Made by a program: the position numbers and the translations under genes. This document shows, in pieces, positions 14,744-25,564 of a stretch of DNA of 35,818 nt. Every line of letters starts with the position of its first letter. Position 1 is the stretch's first letter. The notes beneath the pieces are model-generated. The model was not told the DNA's origin, made no database searches, and worked only from the letters and a program-made list of their open reading frames with translations. Source of the stretch: Rhodobiaceae bacterium (lineage in GTDB: Bacteria; Pseudomonadota; Alphaproteobacteria; Rhizobiales; JAKPQE01); contig JANQEG010000034.1 in assembly GCA_028278505.1 (NCBI GenBank), forward strand, positions 1 through 35,818, given 5' to 3'.

Positions 14744-16039
14744 ATGGGCGGCGCGGCATTCGGTGATCGGATCATCGCGGTTATCGGCCTGGGCTATGTC
14801 GGCCTGCCGGTCGCGGCATCGTTCAGTCGCGCGGGCGCGCGGGTCATCGGCTTTGATATCGACGAGCGCCGGGTCGAGGAATTGCGCAACGGCCATGACC
14901 GGACGCGCGAGGTCGAGGACGACGATCTGCAGAGCGCCTCGCTGCGCTTCACGACAAATCCCGCCGATCTCCGGGACGCCAACTTTTTCATTGTGACGGT
15001 GCCGACACCGATCGACGAGGCCAAGCGGCCCGATCTGACCGCGCTGCTGAACGCCTCCGAGACGGTCGGACGCGTCATGGGTCCGGGCAGCATCGTCGTC
15101 TATGAATCGACCGTATACCCCGGCGTGACCGAAGAGCTGTGCGTTCCGATACTGGAGCGGGCCTCGAAACTGACCGCCGGCGCCGACTTCACCGTCGGCT
15201 ACTCGCCGGAACGCATCAATCCCGGCGACCAGCGGCATCGCTTCGAGACGATCGTCAAGGTCGTTGCCGGCCAGGACGCGGCAACGCTCGACGAGGTTGC
15301 GGGAGTCTATGGCGCCGTGGTCACGGCGGGCATCCACAAGGCCCCGTCGATCCGCACGGCGGAGGCCGCCAAAGTCATCGAGAACACCCAGCGCGACATC
15401 AATATCGCACTGATGAACGAACTCTCCCTGATCTTCTCCGAACTCGGAATCGACACCTCGGACGTTCTCGCCGCGGCCGGCACGAAGTGGAATTTCCTGC
15501 CGTTCACGCCGGGCCTGGTCGGCGGCCACTGCGTCGGGGTCGATCCCTATTATCTGACCTATCGTGCCGAACAGGCAGGCTACCATCCCCAGGTCATTCT
15601 GGCCGGTCGGCGGATCAATGATTCGATGGGCGCGCATATTGCCCGTGCCGGCCTGAAGCTGATGATCAACACCGGTATCGCCACCCGGCGTGTGGTCATT
15701 CTGGGGATGACCTTCAAGGAGAATGTTCCCGATATCCGCAATACCCGCGTGATCGACATGGTGCGGGAATTCGAGTCGTTCGGGCTCGAGGTCGACCTTC
15801 ACGACCCTTACGCCGATCCGGATGAGGTCGCGCACGAATACGGCCTCACGCCGACGCCGCTCGAGGCGCTTGCGCCGGCCGATCTCGTCGTGCTCGCCGT
15901 CGGGCATGAGTCCTATTTGAAGGCGGGGTGGCGATTGATCGAAAAACTGCTCGTCGACGGCAATGGCGTCGTCCTTGACATCAAGGCGAGACTTGACCGG
16001 GAAACATGCCCGGACGGTATTCGCCTGTGGCGCCCGTAA
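14744..16039 (+). CDS. UDP-N-acetylhexosamine 6-dehydrogenase (TviB/WbpO/WbpA-like)
   Basis: The 431-residue enzyme belongs to the UDP-glucose/GDP-mannose dehydrogenase family: N-terminal NAD site GLGYVGLP (15-22), VTVPTPID, the central YSPERINPGD, then GGHCVGVDPYYL with catalytic C263 and a C-terminal ILGMTFKENVPDIRNTR. The length and YSPERINPGD wording match the TviB/WbpO group, which oxidises UDP-GalNAc or UDP-GlcNAc to the uronic acid using two NAD+. I prefer ATG 14744, preceded by GGGGAA at short spacing; a GTG at 14732 in the same frame would add four residues. It likely supplies an acidic sugar to the polysaccharide. It lies 41 bases before manC. Confidence 0.9.
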   Translation: MGGAAFGDRIIAVIGLGYVGLPVAASFSRAGARVIGFDIDERRVEELRNGHDRTREVEDDDLQSASLRFTTNPADLRDANFFIVTVPTPIDEAKRPDLTALLNASETVGRVMGPGSIVVYESTVYPGVTEELCVPILERASKLTAGADFTVGYSPERINPGDQRHRFETIVKVVAGQDAATLDEVAGVYGAVVTAGIHKAPSIRTAEAAKVIENTQRDINIALMNELSLIFSELGIDTSDVLAAAGTKWNFLPFTPGLVGGHCVGVDPYYLTYRAEQAGYHPQVILAGRRINDSMGAHIARAGLKLMINTGIATRRVVILGMTFKENVPDIRNTRVIDMVREFESFGLEVDLHDPYADPDEVAHEYGLTPTPLEALAPADLVVLAVGHESYLKAGWRLIEKLLVDGNGVVLDIKARLDRETCPDGIRLWRP

Positions 16040-16080
16040 ATGCGATATCGTCGTCCTGAAGTTAAGGAGATGGGTTCGAC

Positions 16081-17505
16081 ATGGCGGATGTGATCACCCC
16101 TTTCGTCTTGAGCGGCGGCTCGGGGACCCGATTGTGGCCGCTGTCGCGGCGGGCCTATCCCAAGCAGTTCATCAAGGACATCGCCGGCGAGACCAGCCTC
16201 TTGCAGCAGACCTGCCGGCGCCTCGACGATCGGATGTTCACCGCGCCGACCGTGCTCGCCAATGTCGAGCATCGCTTCCTGGTCGCCGAGCAATTGCGCG
16301 AACTTAATCTGGCCCCTGAGGCCATCGTCCTGGAGCCGGTCGGGCGCAATACGGCGCCGGCGATCGCGACCGCGGCGCTGATGGCGGCGGAAAGGGACGA
16401 AAACGCCCTCATGATCGTGCTCCCCTCCGATCACGTCATCAGCGACGCGGAAGGATTCCGGCAGTCGATCCGGGCGGGAACCGGGGCGGCCAAGGCAGGC
16501 CATATTGTCATTTTCGGCGTCCGCCCGACGGCGCCCGAAACCGGTTTCGGCTATATCGAGACCCGGTCCGGCGACACCCCCGTCGCCGAAGTGGCGGCCT
16601 TTACCGAAAAACCGACGCGGAAAACGGCGGAAGGGTACGTCGCAAGCGGCCGCCACTACTGGAATGCCGGCATGTTTCTCGGTGCCGCCCGCACCTTTCT
16701 TCAGGAATTCGAGACCCATGCCCCGCACATCCTCGATCACTGCCGCGCCGCGCTCGACAGCGCCGTCCCGGATCTCGACTTCCTGAGGCTGGACAAGGCC
16801 GCGTTCGAACAGGCCGACGGCATTTCCTTCGACTATGCGGTCATGGAGAAGGTTTCCGGTGTCAAATGCGTGCCGCTGCAGACCGAATGGAGCGATCTCG
16901 GTTCGTGGCCGGCGATCTGGGATATTGCCGACAAGGATCCGAACGGCAATGTCACCACCGGCGATGTGCTCCTCTACGAAACCTCCAATTCCTATGTCCA
17001 CAGCACCGAGGGCACGTGCTTGTCGCTCATCGGTCTCGACGGGTATTTCGCGGTGGCGACCCGGGATGCTGTGCTCGTGGCCCCGAAGGACCGTGCCCAG
17101 GACGTCAAGCACATCGTCTCCCGCCTGATGCAGGACGATCAGGAAAAGGTCATCAACCACATGCGGGTCTACCGCCCCTGGGGCTGGTATGAGGGGCTCA
17201 GTTCCGGCGTTCGCTTTCAGGTCAAATGCCTGAGCATTAAGCCCGGGGCGCGGCTGTCGCTGCAAAGCCATCATCATCGGGCCGAGCACTGGATCATCGT
17301 CTCGGGGTCGGTGAAGGTGACGATCGACGGCGAAACCCGCCTGCTGGCGGAGAACCAGTCGACCTATATTCCGATCGGAAGCACGCACCGCCTCGAAAAC
17401 CCGGGCAAGATCCAGGCGCTTCTGATCGAAGTCCAATCCGGCGCCTATCTCGGTGAAGACGATATCGTCCGCTATGAGGACAGCTACGGCCGGACGTCCG
17501 AGTGA
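16081..17505 (+). CDS. manC: Mannose-1-phosphate guanylyltransferase/mannose-6-phosphate isomerase (ManC/AlgA type)
   Basis: The 474-residue protein begins with the nucleotidyltransferase signature FVLSGGSGTRLWPLSRRAYPKQF and continues with EPVGRNTAPAIA and FTEKPTRKTAEGYV. From about residue 350 there is a cupin domain with RPWGWYEGL, LSLQSHHHRAEHWIIVSGS and LIEVQSGAYLGEDDIVR, typical of the type II isomerase fused to GMP synthesis. It makes GDP-mannose from mannose 1-phosphate and may also interconvert fructose 6-phosphate and mannose 6-phosphate. AAGGAG lies at good spacing before the ATG. It closes the main polysaccharide block. No GDP-mannose dehydratase is in the window. Confidence 0.95.
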   Translation: MADVITPFVLSGGSGTRLWPLSRRAYPKQFIKDIAGETSLLQQTCRRLDDRMFTAPTVLANVEHRFLVAEQLRELNLAPEAIVLEPVGRNTAPAIATAALMAAERDENALMIVLPSDHVISDAEGFRQSIRAGTGAAKAGHIVIFGVRPTAPETGFGYIETRSGDTPVAEVAAFTEKPTRKTAEGYVASGRHYWNAGMFLGAARTFLQEFETHAPHILDHCRAALDSAVPDLDFLRLDKAAFEQADGISFDYAVMEKVSGVKCVPLQTEWSDLGSWPAIWDIADKDPNGNVTTGDVLLYETSNSYVHSTEGTCLSLIGLDGYFAVATRDAVLVAPKDRAQDVKHIVSRLMQDDQEKVINHMRVYRPWGWYEGLSSGVRFQVKCLSIKPGARLSLQSHHHRAEHWIIVSGSVKVTIDGETRLLAENQSTYIPIGSTHRLENPGKIQALLIEVQSGAYLGEDDIVRYEDSYGRTSE

Positions 17506-17509
17506 AACC

Positions 17510-17720
17510 ACCCGGCCGGCGCTGACGCGCCGTTCAATCTTCCTGCGGAGGGCAGGGTAAACCTGCGGCAATTCTCCCCTCCCCCTTGCGGGGAGGGGTC
17601 GGGGGTGGGGGTCAAAAAGAGAAACAACGACGCTGTCGGATGGCGCAGACGCTTGCGGTTCACCCCCACCCGGCCGGCGCTGGCGCGCCGTCCACCCTCC
17701 CCACAAGGGGGAGGGTAAAT
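17510..17720. repeat. Composite extragenic repeat: full 147-bp copy plus a degenerate half copy
   Basis: A full unit spans 17574-17720. It starts with CTCCCCTCCCCC then TTGCGGGGAGGGG, a strong hairpin, and ends in ACCCGGCCGGCGCTGGCGCG and GGGGGAGGGTAAAT. The same unit occurs at 20068-20212 with conserved ends and a diverged middle. Bases about 17510-17560 are a degraded copy of the right half only (CCGGCCGGCGCTGACGCGCC and GGCAGGGTAAA). The element fills the 247-base gap between the convergent manC and guaB genes and its hairpin could end both transcripts. Confidence 0.75.
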
Positions 17721-17752
17721 TCGCGCCAAGCGCCGCGCGTCCCTACAGCCGC

Positions 17753-19246
17753 TCACACATTGCCGGGATAGTTCGGGCTTTCGCGGGTAATCGTCACGTC
17801 GTGGGCGTGGCTTTCGCGCAGGCTCGCCCCGGAGATGCGCACGAAACGCGCCTTTTCCTGGAACTCGGCCATGGTCTTGGCGCCGACATAACCCATAGCC
17901 GCGCGCACGCCGCCGGCAAGCTGGTGCAGCACGCCCGAGACCGGCCCCTTATAGGGCACCTGACCCTCGATCCCTTCGGGCACCAGCTTCAGCCGGTCGC
18001 GCACTTCGGCCTGGAAGTAGCGGTCGGCGGAGCCGCGGGCCATGGCGCCGACCGAGCCCATGCCGCGATAGGATTTGTACGACCGGCCCTGATGGAGATA
18101 GACCTCGCCGGGGCTCTCGTCGGTGCCGGCGAGCAGCGAGCCGACCATGGCACAGTCGGCGCCGGCGGCGAGCGCCTTGGCGAGATCGCCGGAATATTTG
18201 ATGCCGCCATCGGCGACGACGGGCACGCCCTCATTCTTGGCGACCTCGACGGCGGCCATGATCGCCGACAATTGCGGCACGCCGACGCCGGCGACGATGC
18301 GCGTGGTGCAGATCGAGCCCGGACCGATGCCGATCTTGACGGCGTCGGCGCCGGCATCGATCAGCGCCCTGGTGCCGTCGGCGGTCGCCACGTTCCCGGC
18401 GATCACCTGCACCGAATTCGACAGCCGCTTGATGCGGCTGACCGATTCGATCACCCGTTCGGAATGGCCGTGGGCGGTGCCGATGACGAGCAGGTCGACG
18501 CCGGCGGCGATCAGCCGCTCGGCGCGCTCAAAGCCGGCATCGCCGACCGTGGAGGCGGCGCCGACCCGAAGCCGGCCCTGTTCGTCCTTGGCGGCGTTGG
18601 GATGAAGCTGCGCCTTCTCGATGTCCTTCACCGTGACCAGGCCGGTGCAGCGATAATCATCATCGACGACCAGCAGCTTCTCGATGCGGTTCTGGTGCAG
18701 AAGCCGCTTCGCCTCGTCCTGATCGACCGTCTCGCTGACCGTGATCAGCCGCTCCTTGGTCATCAGTTCGCGCACCGGCTGGGTCGGATCGGAGGCGAAG
18801 CGGACATCGCGGTTGGTGAGTATGCCGACGAGGCGGCCCGGCACCGGGCCGTCCGCCTCGACCACGGGGATGCCCGATATGCCGTGCCGCTTCATCAGAT
18901 CGAAGGCCTCGGCGAGGGTCGCGTCCGGGCCGATCGTCACCGGGTTGACGACCATGCCCGATTCGAATCGCTTGACCTTCAGCACCTCGTCGGCCTGGGC
19001 GTCGGGATCGAGATTGCGGTGGACGATGCCGACGCCGCCGGCCTGGGCCATGGCGATCGCCAGCCGCGCCTCGGTCACCGTGTCCATCGCCGCCGACAGG
19101 ATCGGCAGCCTGATATCGAGGGTCCGCGTGGCGCGGGTGGAGAGATCGGTCTCGCCCGGCAGCACTTCGGAATGGCCGGGCAGAAGCAACACATCGTCAA
19201 AGGTCAGCGCATCGCGACCCGTTGCCGTTTCAATGATTTTGGACAA
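17753..19246 (-). CDS. guaB: Inosine-5'-monophosphate dehydrogenase
   Basis: The 497-residue enzyme oxidises IMP to XMP, the committed step of GMP synthesis. It has the N-terminal [18 protein letters not shown], two CBS domains in the region about 95-220 inserted in the barrel ([41 protein letters not shown]), the phosphate loop and catalytic GSICTTR with C313, and the flap [27 protein letters not shown] chose a TTG start at 19246 (protein [15 protein letters not shown]): AAGGGAG lies 8 bases upstream and the length then fits the family, while the only upstream ATG would add 36 unrelated residues. GuaB supplies guanine nucleotides and so also GDP-mannose, but it is not obviously part of the glycan operon. 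Confidence 0.95.
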   Translation of the reverse strand: MSKIIETATGRDALTFDDVLLLPGHSEVLPGETDLSTRATRTLDIRLPILSAAMDTVTEARLAIAMAQAGGVGIVHRNLDPDAQADEVLKVKRFESGMVVNPVTIGPDATLAEAFDLMKRHGISGIPVVEADGPVPGRLVGILTNRDVRFASDPTQPVRELMTKERLITVSETVDQDEAKRLLHQNRIEKLLVVDDDYRCTGLVTVKDIEKAQLHPNAAKDEQGRLRVGAASTVGDAGFERAERLIAAGVDLLVIGTAHGHSERVIESVSRIKRLSNSVQVIAGNVATADGTRALIDAGADAVKIGIGPGSICTTRIVAGVGVPQLSAIMAAVEVAKNEGVPVVADGGIKYSGDLAKALAAGADCAMVGSLLAGTDESPGEVYLHQGRSYKSYRGMGSVGAMARGSADRYFQAEVRDRLKLVPEGIEGQVPYKGPVSGVLHQLAGGVRAAMGYVGAKTMAEFQEKARFVRISGASLRESHAHDVTITRESPNYPGNV

Positions 19247-19382
19247 GGCGCCAACTCCCTTGACTGGCCGGGCGGTTCGCTTTTTCCGAAGGGAAGGGCA
19301 ATTGCGAATCGCGCACCGGCGATTGGGTTGGCGAGGTCCAATACCATGGGCCAACCGGGTTGGGAAGCGGGGGAATGGGGCA

Positions 19383-19407
19383 GCGGCCGGAATTCCTCTC
19401 CGGCCGC
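19383..19407. other. Strong hairpin between guaB and the exported-protein gene
   Basis: GCGGCCGGA (19383-19391) and TCCGGCCGC (19399-19407) are perfect 9-bp arms around a 7-base loop. It lies about 137 bases upstream of the guaB start and 105 bases upstream of the plus-strand gene, so it may sit in the guaB leader. No T-run follows on either strand. The rest of the 265-base gap shows nothing clear. Confidence 0.45.
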
Positions 19408-19511
19408 CGATCGCTGTGGATTGCTTTCGCGCGGCAACCGGTCACTTTGCATCATTCTCGCGAAAACCTATCCTCGCTTGACGGAAATCCACATCAAGCG
19501 GGGGAAAGCCG

Positions 19512-20054
19512 ATGGCCGTATTCAGGACCTCACTTCTTGGCGCCGCGGCGCTGGCGCTGGCAGCGCTTCTCATGATCGCGCCGCAGGGCACAATCGGGAT
19601 TGCGAAAGCGGACGATTCCGCGGCGATCGCCGAAAGCGGCCGCGCGCTGTTGATGAAATTCTTCGACAAGGATGCCGACCACGCGGCGCTGACGGCAGCG
19701 CTGAAACCGACGCCGGACGACATTCGCGCGGTCTATGCGGCGCCGCTCGCCGACAATCTGGTCGCCATGTATGAGGAGCTGTTCGCACCCGACGCGGCAA
19801 TCGAGCCGAGCCCGGAGCATTCCGAACTGCTTGCCGTCTTCACCACGACCGGAAAGCTGAAGGCGGGCGATCCGGCACTCGACGAGTTTCCGGGCGGCTA
19901 TCGCAAGCTGCTGCCCCATATCGTCGGCGACGTTCCGATCGGCCGGTTCAAATTCGTCGAAGCGGGCGAGAAACTCGGCCTCGCCTTCGACGGGCTGATC
20001 TACGTCAACGACCGCTGGGTGCTGATGCCGAAGCCGTGGCGGGGGTTGAAGTAG
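19512..20054 (+). CDS. Exported protein of unknown function
   Basis: The 180-residue product has a clear Sec signal peptide: basic start MAVFRTS, hydrophobic core LLGAAALALAALLMIAP and a likely cleavage after AKA (31-33). The mature part, about 147 residues, has no motif I recognise; it contains SGRALLMKFFDKDADHAALTAALKPTPDDIRAVY and ends with FDGLIYVNDRWVLMPKPWRGL, which looks like the last strands of a small alpha/beta or SnoaL-like fold, though this is a guess. A GGGGGAAA ribosome site precedes the ATG. No cysteine follows the signal, so it is not a lipoprotein. It stands alone between guaB and a repeat-filled gap, divergent from guaB. Confidence 0.72.
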   Translation: MAVFRTSLLGAAALALAALLMIAPQGTIGIAKADDSAAIAESGRALLMKFFDKDADHAALTAALKPTPDDIRAVYAAPLADNLVAMYEELFAPDAAIEPSPEHSELLAVFTTTGKLKAGDPALDEFPGGYRKLLPHIVGDVPIGRFKFVEAGEKLGLAFDGLIYVNDRWVLMPKPWRGLK

Positions 20055-20067
20055 GGGCGACACACTC

Positions 20068-20212
20068 CTCCCCTCCCCCTTGCGGGGAGGGGTCGGGGGT
20101 GGGGGTCGAAAGAAAAGATGGCGACGCTACGCGATCGATGCAGGCGCGGCTTACCCCCACCCGGCCGGCGCTGGCGCGCCGTCCACCCTCGCCTTGAAGG
20201 GGGAGGGTAAAT
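20068..20212. repeat. Second copy of the composite extragenic repeat
   Basis: This is the same element as 17574-17720, offset by 2494 bases. The first 40 bases, including the CCCCTCCCC...GGGGAGGGG hairpin, and the right-hand CCGGCCGGCGCTGGCGCGCC block are nearly identical, while the central 45 bases differ. It starts 14 bases after the stop of the exported-protein gene and could terminate its transcript. Confidence 0.75.
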
Positions 20213-20234
20213 GCCTTTGCCCCCCTCACTTGGG

Positions 20235-20257
20235 CCCTCTCCCCAGAGGGGAGAGGG
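20235..20257. repeat. Extragenic hairpin repeat, 10-bp stem with AGA loop
   Basis: CCCTCTCCCC and GGGGAGAGGG form a perfect 10-bp stem around AGA. An identical 23-bp hairpin lies at 33880-33902, each preceded by CCCCCTCAC. A related stem, TCTCCCCGCCGGGGAGA, follows at about 20291-20307. Confidence 0.7.
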
Positions 20258-20326
20258 CTTTCTTCTCAATGACTTACGCTTGTCGTCCCTTCTCCCCGCC
20301 GGGGAGAGGTCGGCACAAAACGCCAG

Positions 20327-20793
20327 TCGTCATTGCGAGGCGCCGTCAGGCGCCGCGGCAATCCTGTTCTGAGGGAACCGCCCTGGATTGCTTCCCCCGG
20401 CTTTTCCGCCTATGAGATTCACACGTCTTGCCGATTGCGCCACTTTTTCGGCGCGAAAAAAGTGTGCGCGCAGGGAGAGCCGCTTGGCACCTCACTTGGC
20501 GACAAGCGGGTGTCCATTGGCCGATCCGCCGTTATTAAAGCCTGTTTTTTCAGGCGAATCTTCAATTCACAACGGCCGATGACATAGCGTATCGAGGGGA
20601 TAATTGGATTCCCGCTTTCGCGGGAAAGGTGGACAAAGGCAGGGTTATGCTAACCAACCATCGCATCAGTTCGGCGACGTTCGACCAGGGACATTTCCTG
20701 AAATTCGACGCGTCAAGCGATCGATGTTGTGGCCGTATCCGGCTTTTGAGATGTGTGAATGTCGTAGGGCTTCCGCCGGGGTCGCAATGACGA
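20327..20793. repeat. 467-bp gene-free segment bounded by 12-bp inverted repeats
   Basis: TCGTCATTGCGA (20327-20338) and TCGCAATGACGA (20782-20793) are perfect inverses. CGTCATTGCGAGG is the end of a widespread extragenic repeat family. Inside I find GCCTG-TTTTTT-CAGGC, a palindrome TTCCCGC-TTTC-GCGGGAA (20609-20626) and no credible gene. It is either a non-autonomous mobile element or two repeat halves that happen to face each other. Together with the flanking repeats it fills the 780-base gap 20055-20835. Confidence 0.45.
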
Positions 20794-20835
20794 AAACCGT
20801 TTAACCGACCAGCATTTTACGCCGGCGCAGGACCA

Positions 20836-22935
<2,100 letters not shown>

Positions 22936-23003
22936 TGCGGTTTTCCTGTCGGGCGGGATCGATTCGGCCGAACCTTAACCCAGCGCCGTCGGCAATACGA
23001 TCG

Positions 23004-23033
23004 TTGACAAGCGCCGATTCCGCCGCCTATTCG
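23004..23033 (+). promoter_or_regulatory. Possible promoter for the paaG-paaI-thiolase operon
   Basis: TTGACA (23004-23009) and TATTCG (23028-23033) are separated by 18 bases within the 160-base divergent gap. The -35 is a perfect consensus match and the -10 is weak. I see no convincing operator palindrome here. Confidence 0.35.
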
Positions 23034-23095
23034 AAAGACCGGACCGGCGCGGCAAGAGTGACCGGCAGCAGGTCCAAGGGAGGATGATCATAGCC

Positions 23096-23905
23096 ATGGA
23101 TGCGCCGTCGGTGAGCATCGCCCGCGAAGGCGCGTGGCACATCGTCACGCTCAATCGTCCCGACAGACTGAACGCCTTCACCGATGATATGCATGAGCGT
23201 CTCGCCGCGGCGCTCGCCGATGCGGCGGCCGACCAGGACTGCCGCGCGGTCATCCTGACCGGTGCCGGGCGCGGCTTCTCAACCGGCCAGGATCTGGCGG
23301 CGCGGCTGAAGCTGATCGAGGCCGGCCCGCCCGATCTGACGCGGGGGCTTGAGCGGCGCTACAATCCGCTTGTCCGGCTGATCCGCGACCTGCCGATCCC
23401 GGTGATTGCCGCCGTCAACGGGGTCGCCGCCGGCGCCGGCGCCAATCTGGCGCTCGCCTGCGATATCGTCATTGCCGCGCGCTCGGCGCGCTTCGTCCAG
23501 TCCTTTGCCAATCTCGGGCTCGTGCCCGATTGCGGCGGCACCTTTCACCTGCCGCGCCTGGTCGGCGGCGCCAGGGCGCGGGCGCTGATGTTGCTGGCCG
23601 AGCCGCTGCCGGCGGAAACGGCAGCCGAATGGGGCATGATCTGGACGGTCGTCGATGATGCGGACCTGATGGACGCGGCGCGGACGATCGCCAAGTCGCT
23701 CGCCGAAAAGCCGGCGCTCGGCCTCAAGCTGATCAAGCGGGCGCTTGCCGCCGCGTCCGGCAACGATCTCAACGCCCAGCTTGACCTCGAACGCGACCTT
23801 CAGGGCGAAGCCGGGCGTTCGCCCGACTATGCGGAGGGCGTCCGCGCCTTCCTTGAAAAACGCAAACCGGATTTCCAGGCACGGGATTTCGACGATGGAC
23901 GTTGA
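23096..23905 (+). CDS. paaG: PaaG-like enoyl-CoA hydratase/isomerase
   Basis: The 269-residue crotonase-family enzyme shows TLNRPDRLNAFTDDM, ILTGAGRGFSTGQDLAAR and LGLVPDCGGTFHLPRLVG. The G-Q-D-L variant of the oxyanion loop and the D145 of PDCGG are typical of PaaG, which isomerises ring-1,2-epoxyphenylacetyl-CoA to the oxepin form. I chose ATG 23096 because GGGAGG ends 12 bases before it; the ATG at 23084 follows that site with no spacing. The gene overlaps paaI by 11 bases. The ring-epoxidase genes paaABCDE and the ligase paaK are not in this window, so the assignment rests on family likeness and on the neighbours paaI and a thiolase. Confidence 0.8.
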   Translation: MDAPSVSIAREGAWHIVTLNRPDRLNAFTDDMHERLAAALADAAADQDCRAVILTGAGRGFSTGQDLAARLKLIEAGPPDLTRGLERRYNPLVRLIRDLPIPVIAAVNGVAAGAGANLALACDIVIAARSARFVQSFANLGLVPDCGGTFHLPRLVGGARARALMLLAEPLPAETAAEWGMIWTVVDDADLMDAARTIAKSLAEKPALGLKLIKRALAAASGNDLNAQLDLERDLQGEAGRSPDYAEGVRAFLEKRKPDFQARDFDDGR

Positions 23906-24340
23906 CGACGAACATATTGCCCACGCCTGCGCCCACACCATGCTCGCCGACGACACCACCTTCCGCAGCCTCGGCTTCGAGCTGGAGGAGGTCGGCCCGG
24001 GGCGGGCGCGGGTCGCCGGCACCGTGACCGAGATGATGGCCAACGGCCACGGCATCTGCCATGGCGGCATGATCTTCACGCTGGCCGACTGCGCCTTTGC
24101 CTATGCCTGCAACAGCTACAATCAGCGTGCGGTCGCCCAGGTCTGCGCGATCACATTTTTGGCGCCGGCGCGGATCGGCGACCGGCTGACGGCGAGCGCG
24201 CGCGAGCAATACCGGGGCGAGCGCACCGGCGTCTACGACATCACCGTGACCGACCAGCACGGCACAATTGTCGCCGAGTTCCGCGGCAATTCACGAATCG
24301 TGCCCGGCGACTGGCTTTCCGACAGCAAGGATAATGATTG

Positions 24341-24341
<1 letters not shown>
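23895..24341 (+). CDS. paaI: PaaI-like hydroxyphenylacetyl-CoA thioesterase
   Basis: The 148-residue hot-dog-fold protein has ANGHGICHGGMIFTLADCAFAYACNSY, the PaaI signature with the catalytic aspartate in LADCAFA. PaaI hydrolyses dead-end CoA thioesters that arise when ring opening fails, and so recovers CoA. It starts inside paaG and its TGA overlaps the ATG of the thiolase gene (TGATG), so the three genes form a coupled operon. Length is as expected for the family. Confidence 0.88.
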
Positions 24342-25537
<1,196 letters not shown>

Positions 25538-25543
<6 letters not shown>

Positions 25544-25564
25544 CCGTCCTGTCTGAAATCAGGC
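25538..25564. terminator. Small inverted repeat spanning both convergent stop codons
   Basis: GCCTGA (25538-25543) and TCAGGC (25559-25564) are inverted, and each contains one of the two facing stop codons. With only 15 bases between the genes, this is the only possible shared terminator I can see. The stem is short and there is no T-run. Confidence 0.2.

Noticed and set aside
17506-17752. CRISPR array among the repeated GC-rich blocks
   Set aside because: There are no regularly spaced identical repeats or unique spacers; the blocks are single hairpin-type extragenic repeats.
17801-19774. 657-codon plus-strand frame opposite guaB
   Set aside because: guaB is unmistakable on the other strand; the antisense frame is rich in His, Arg, Asp and Gly without any motif.
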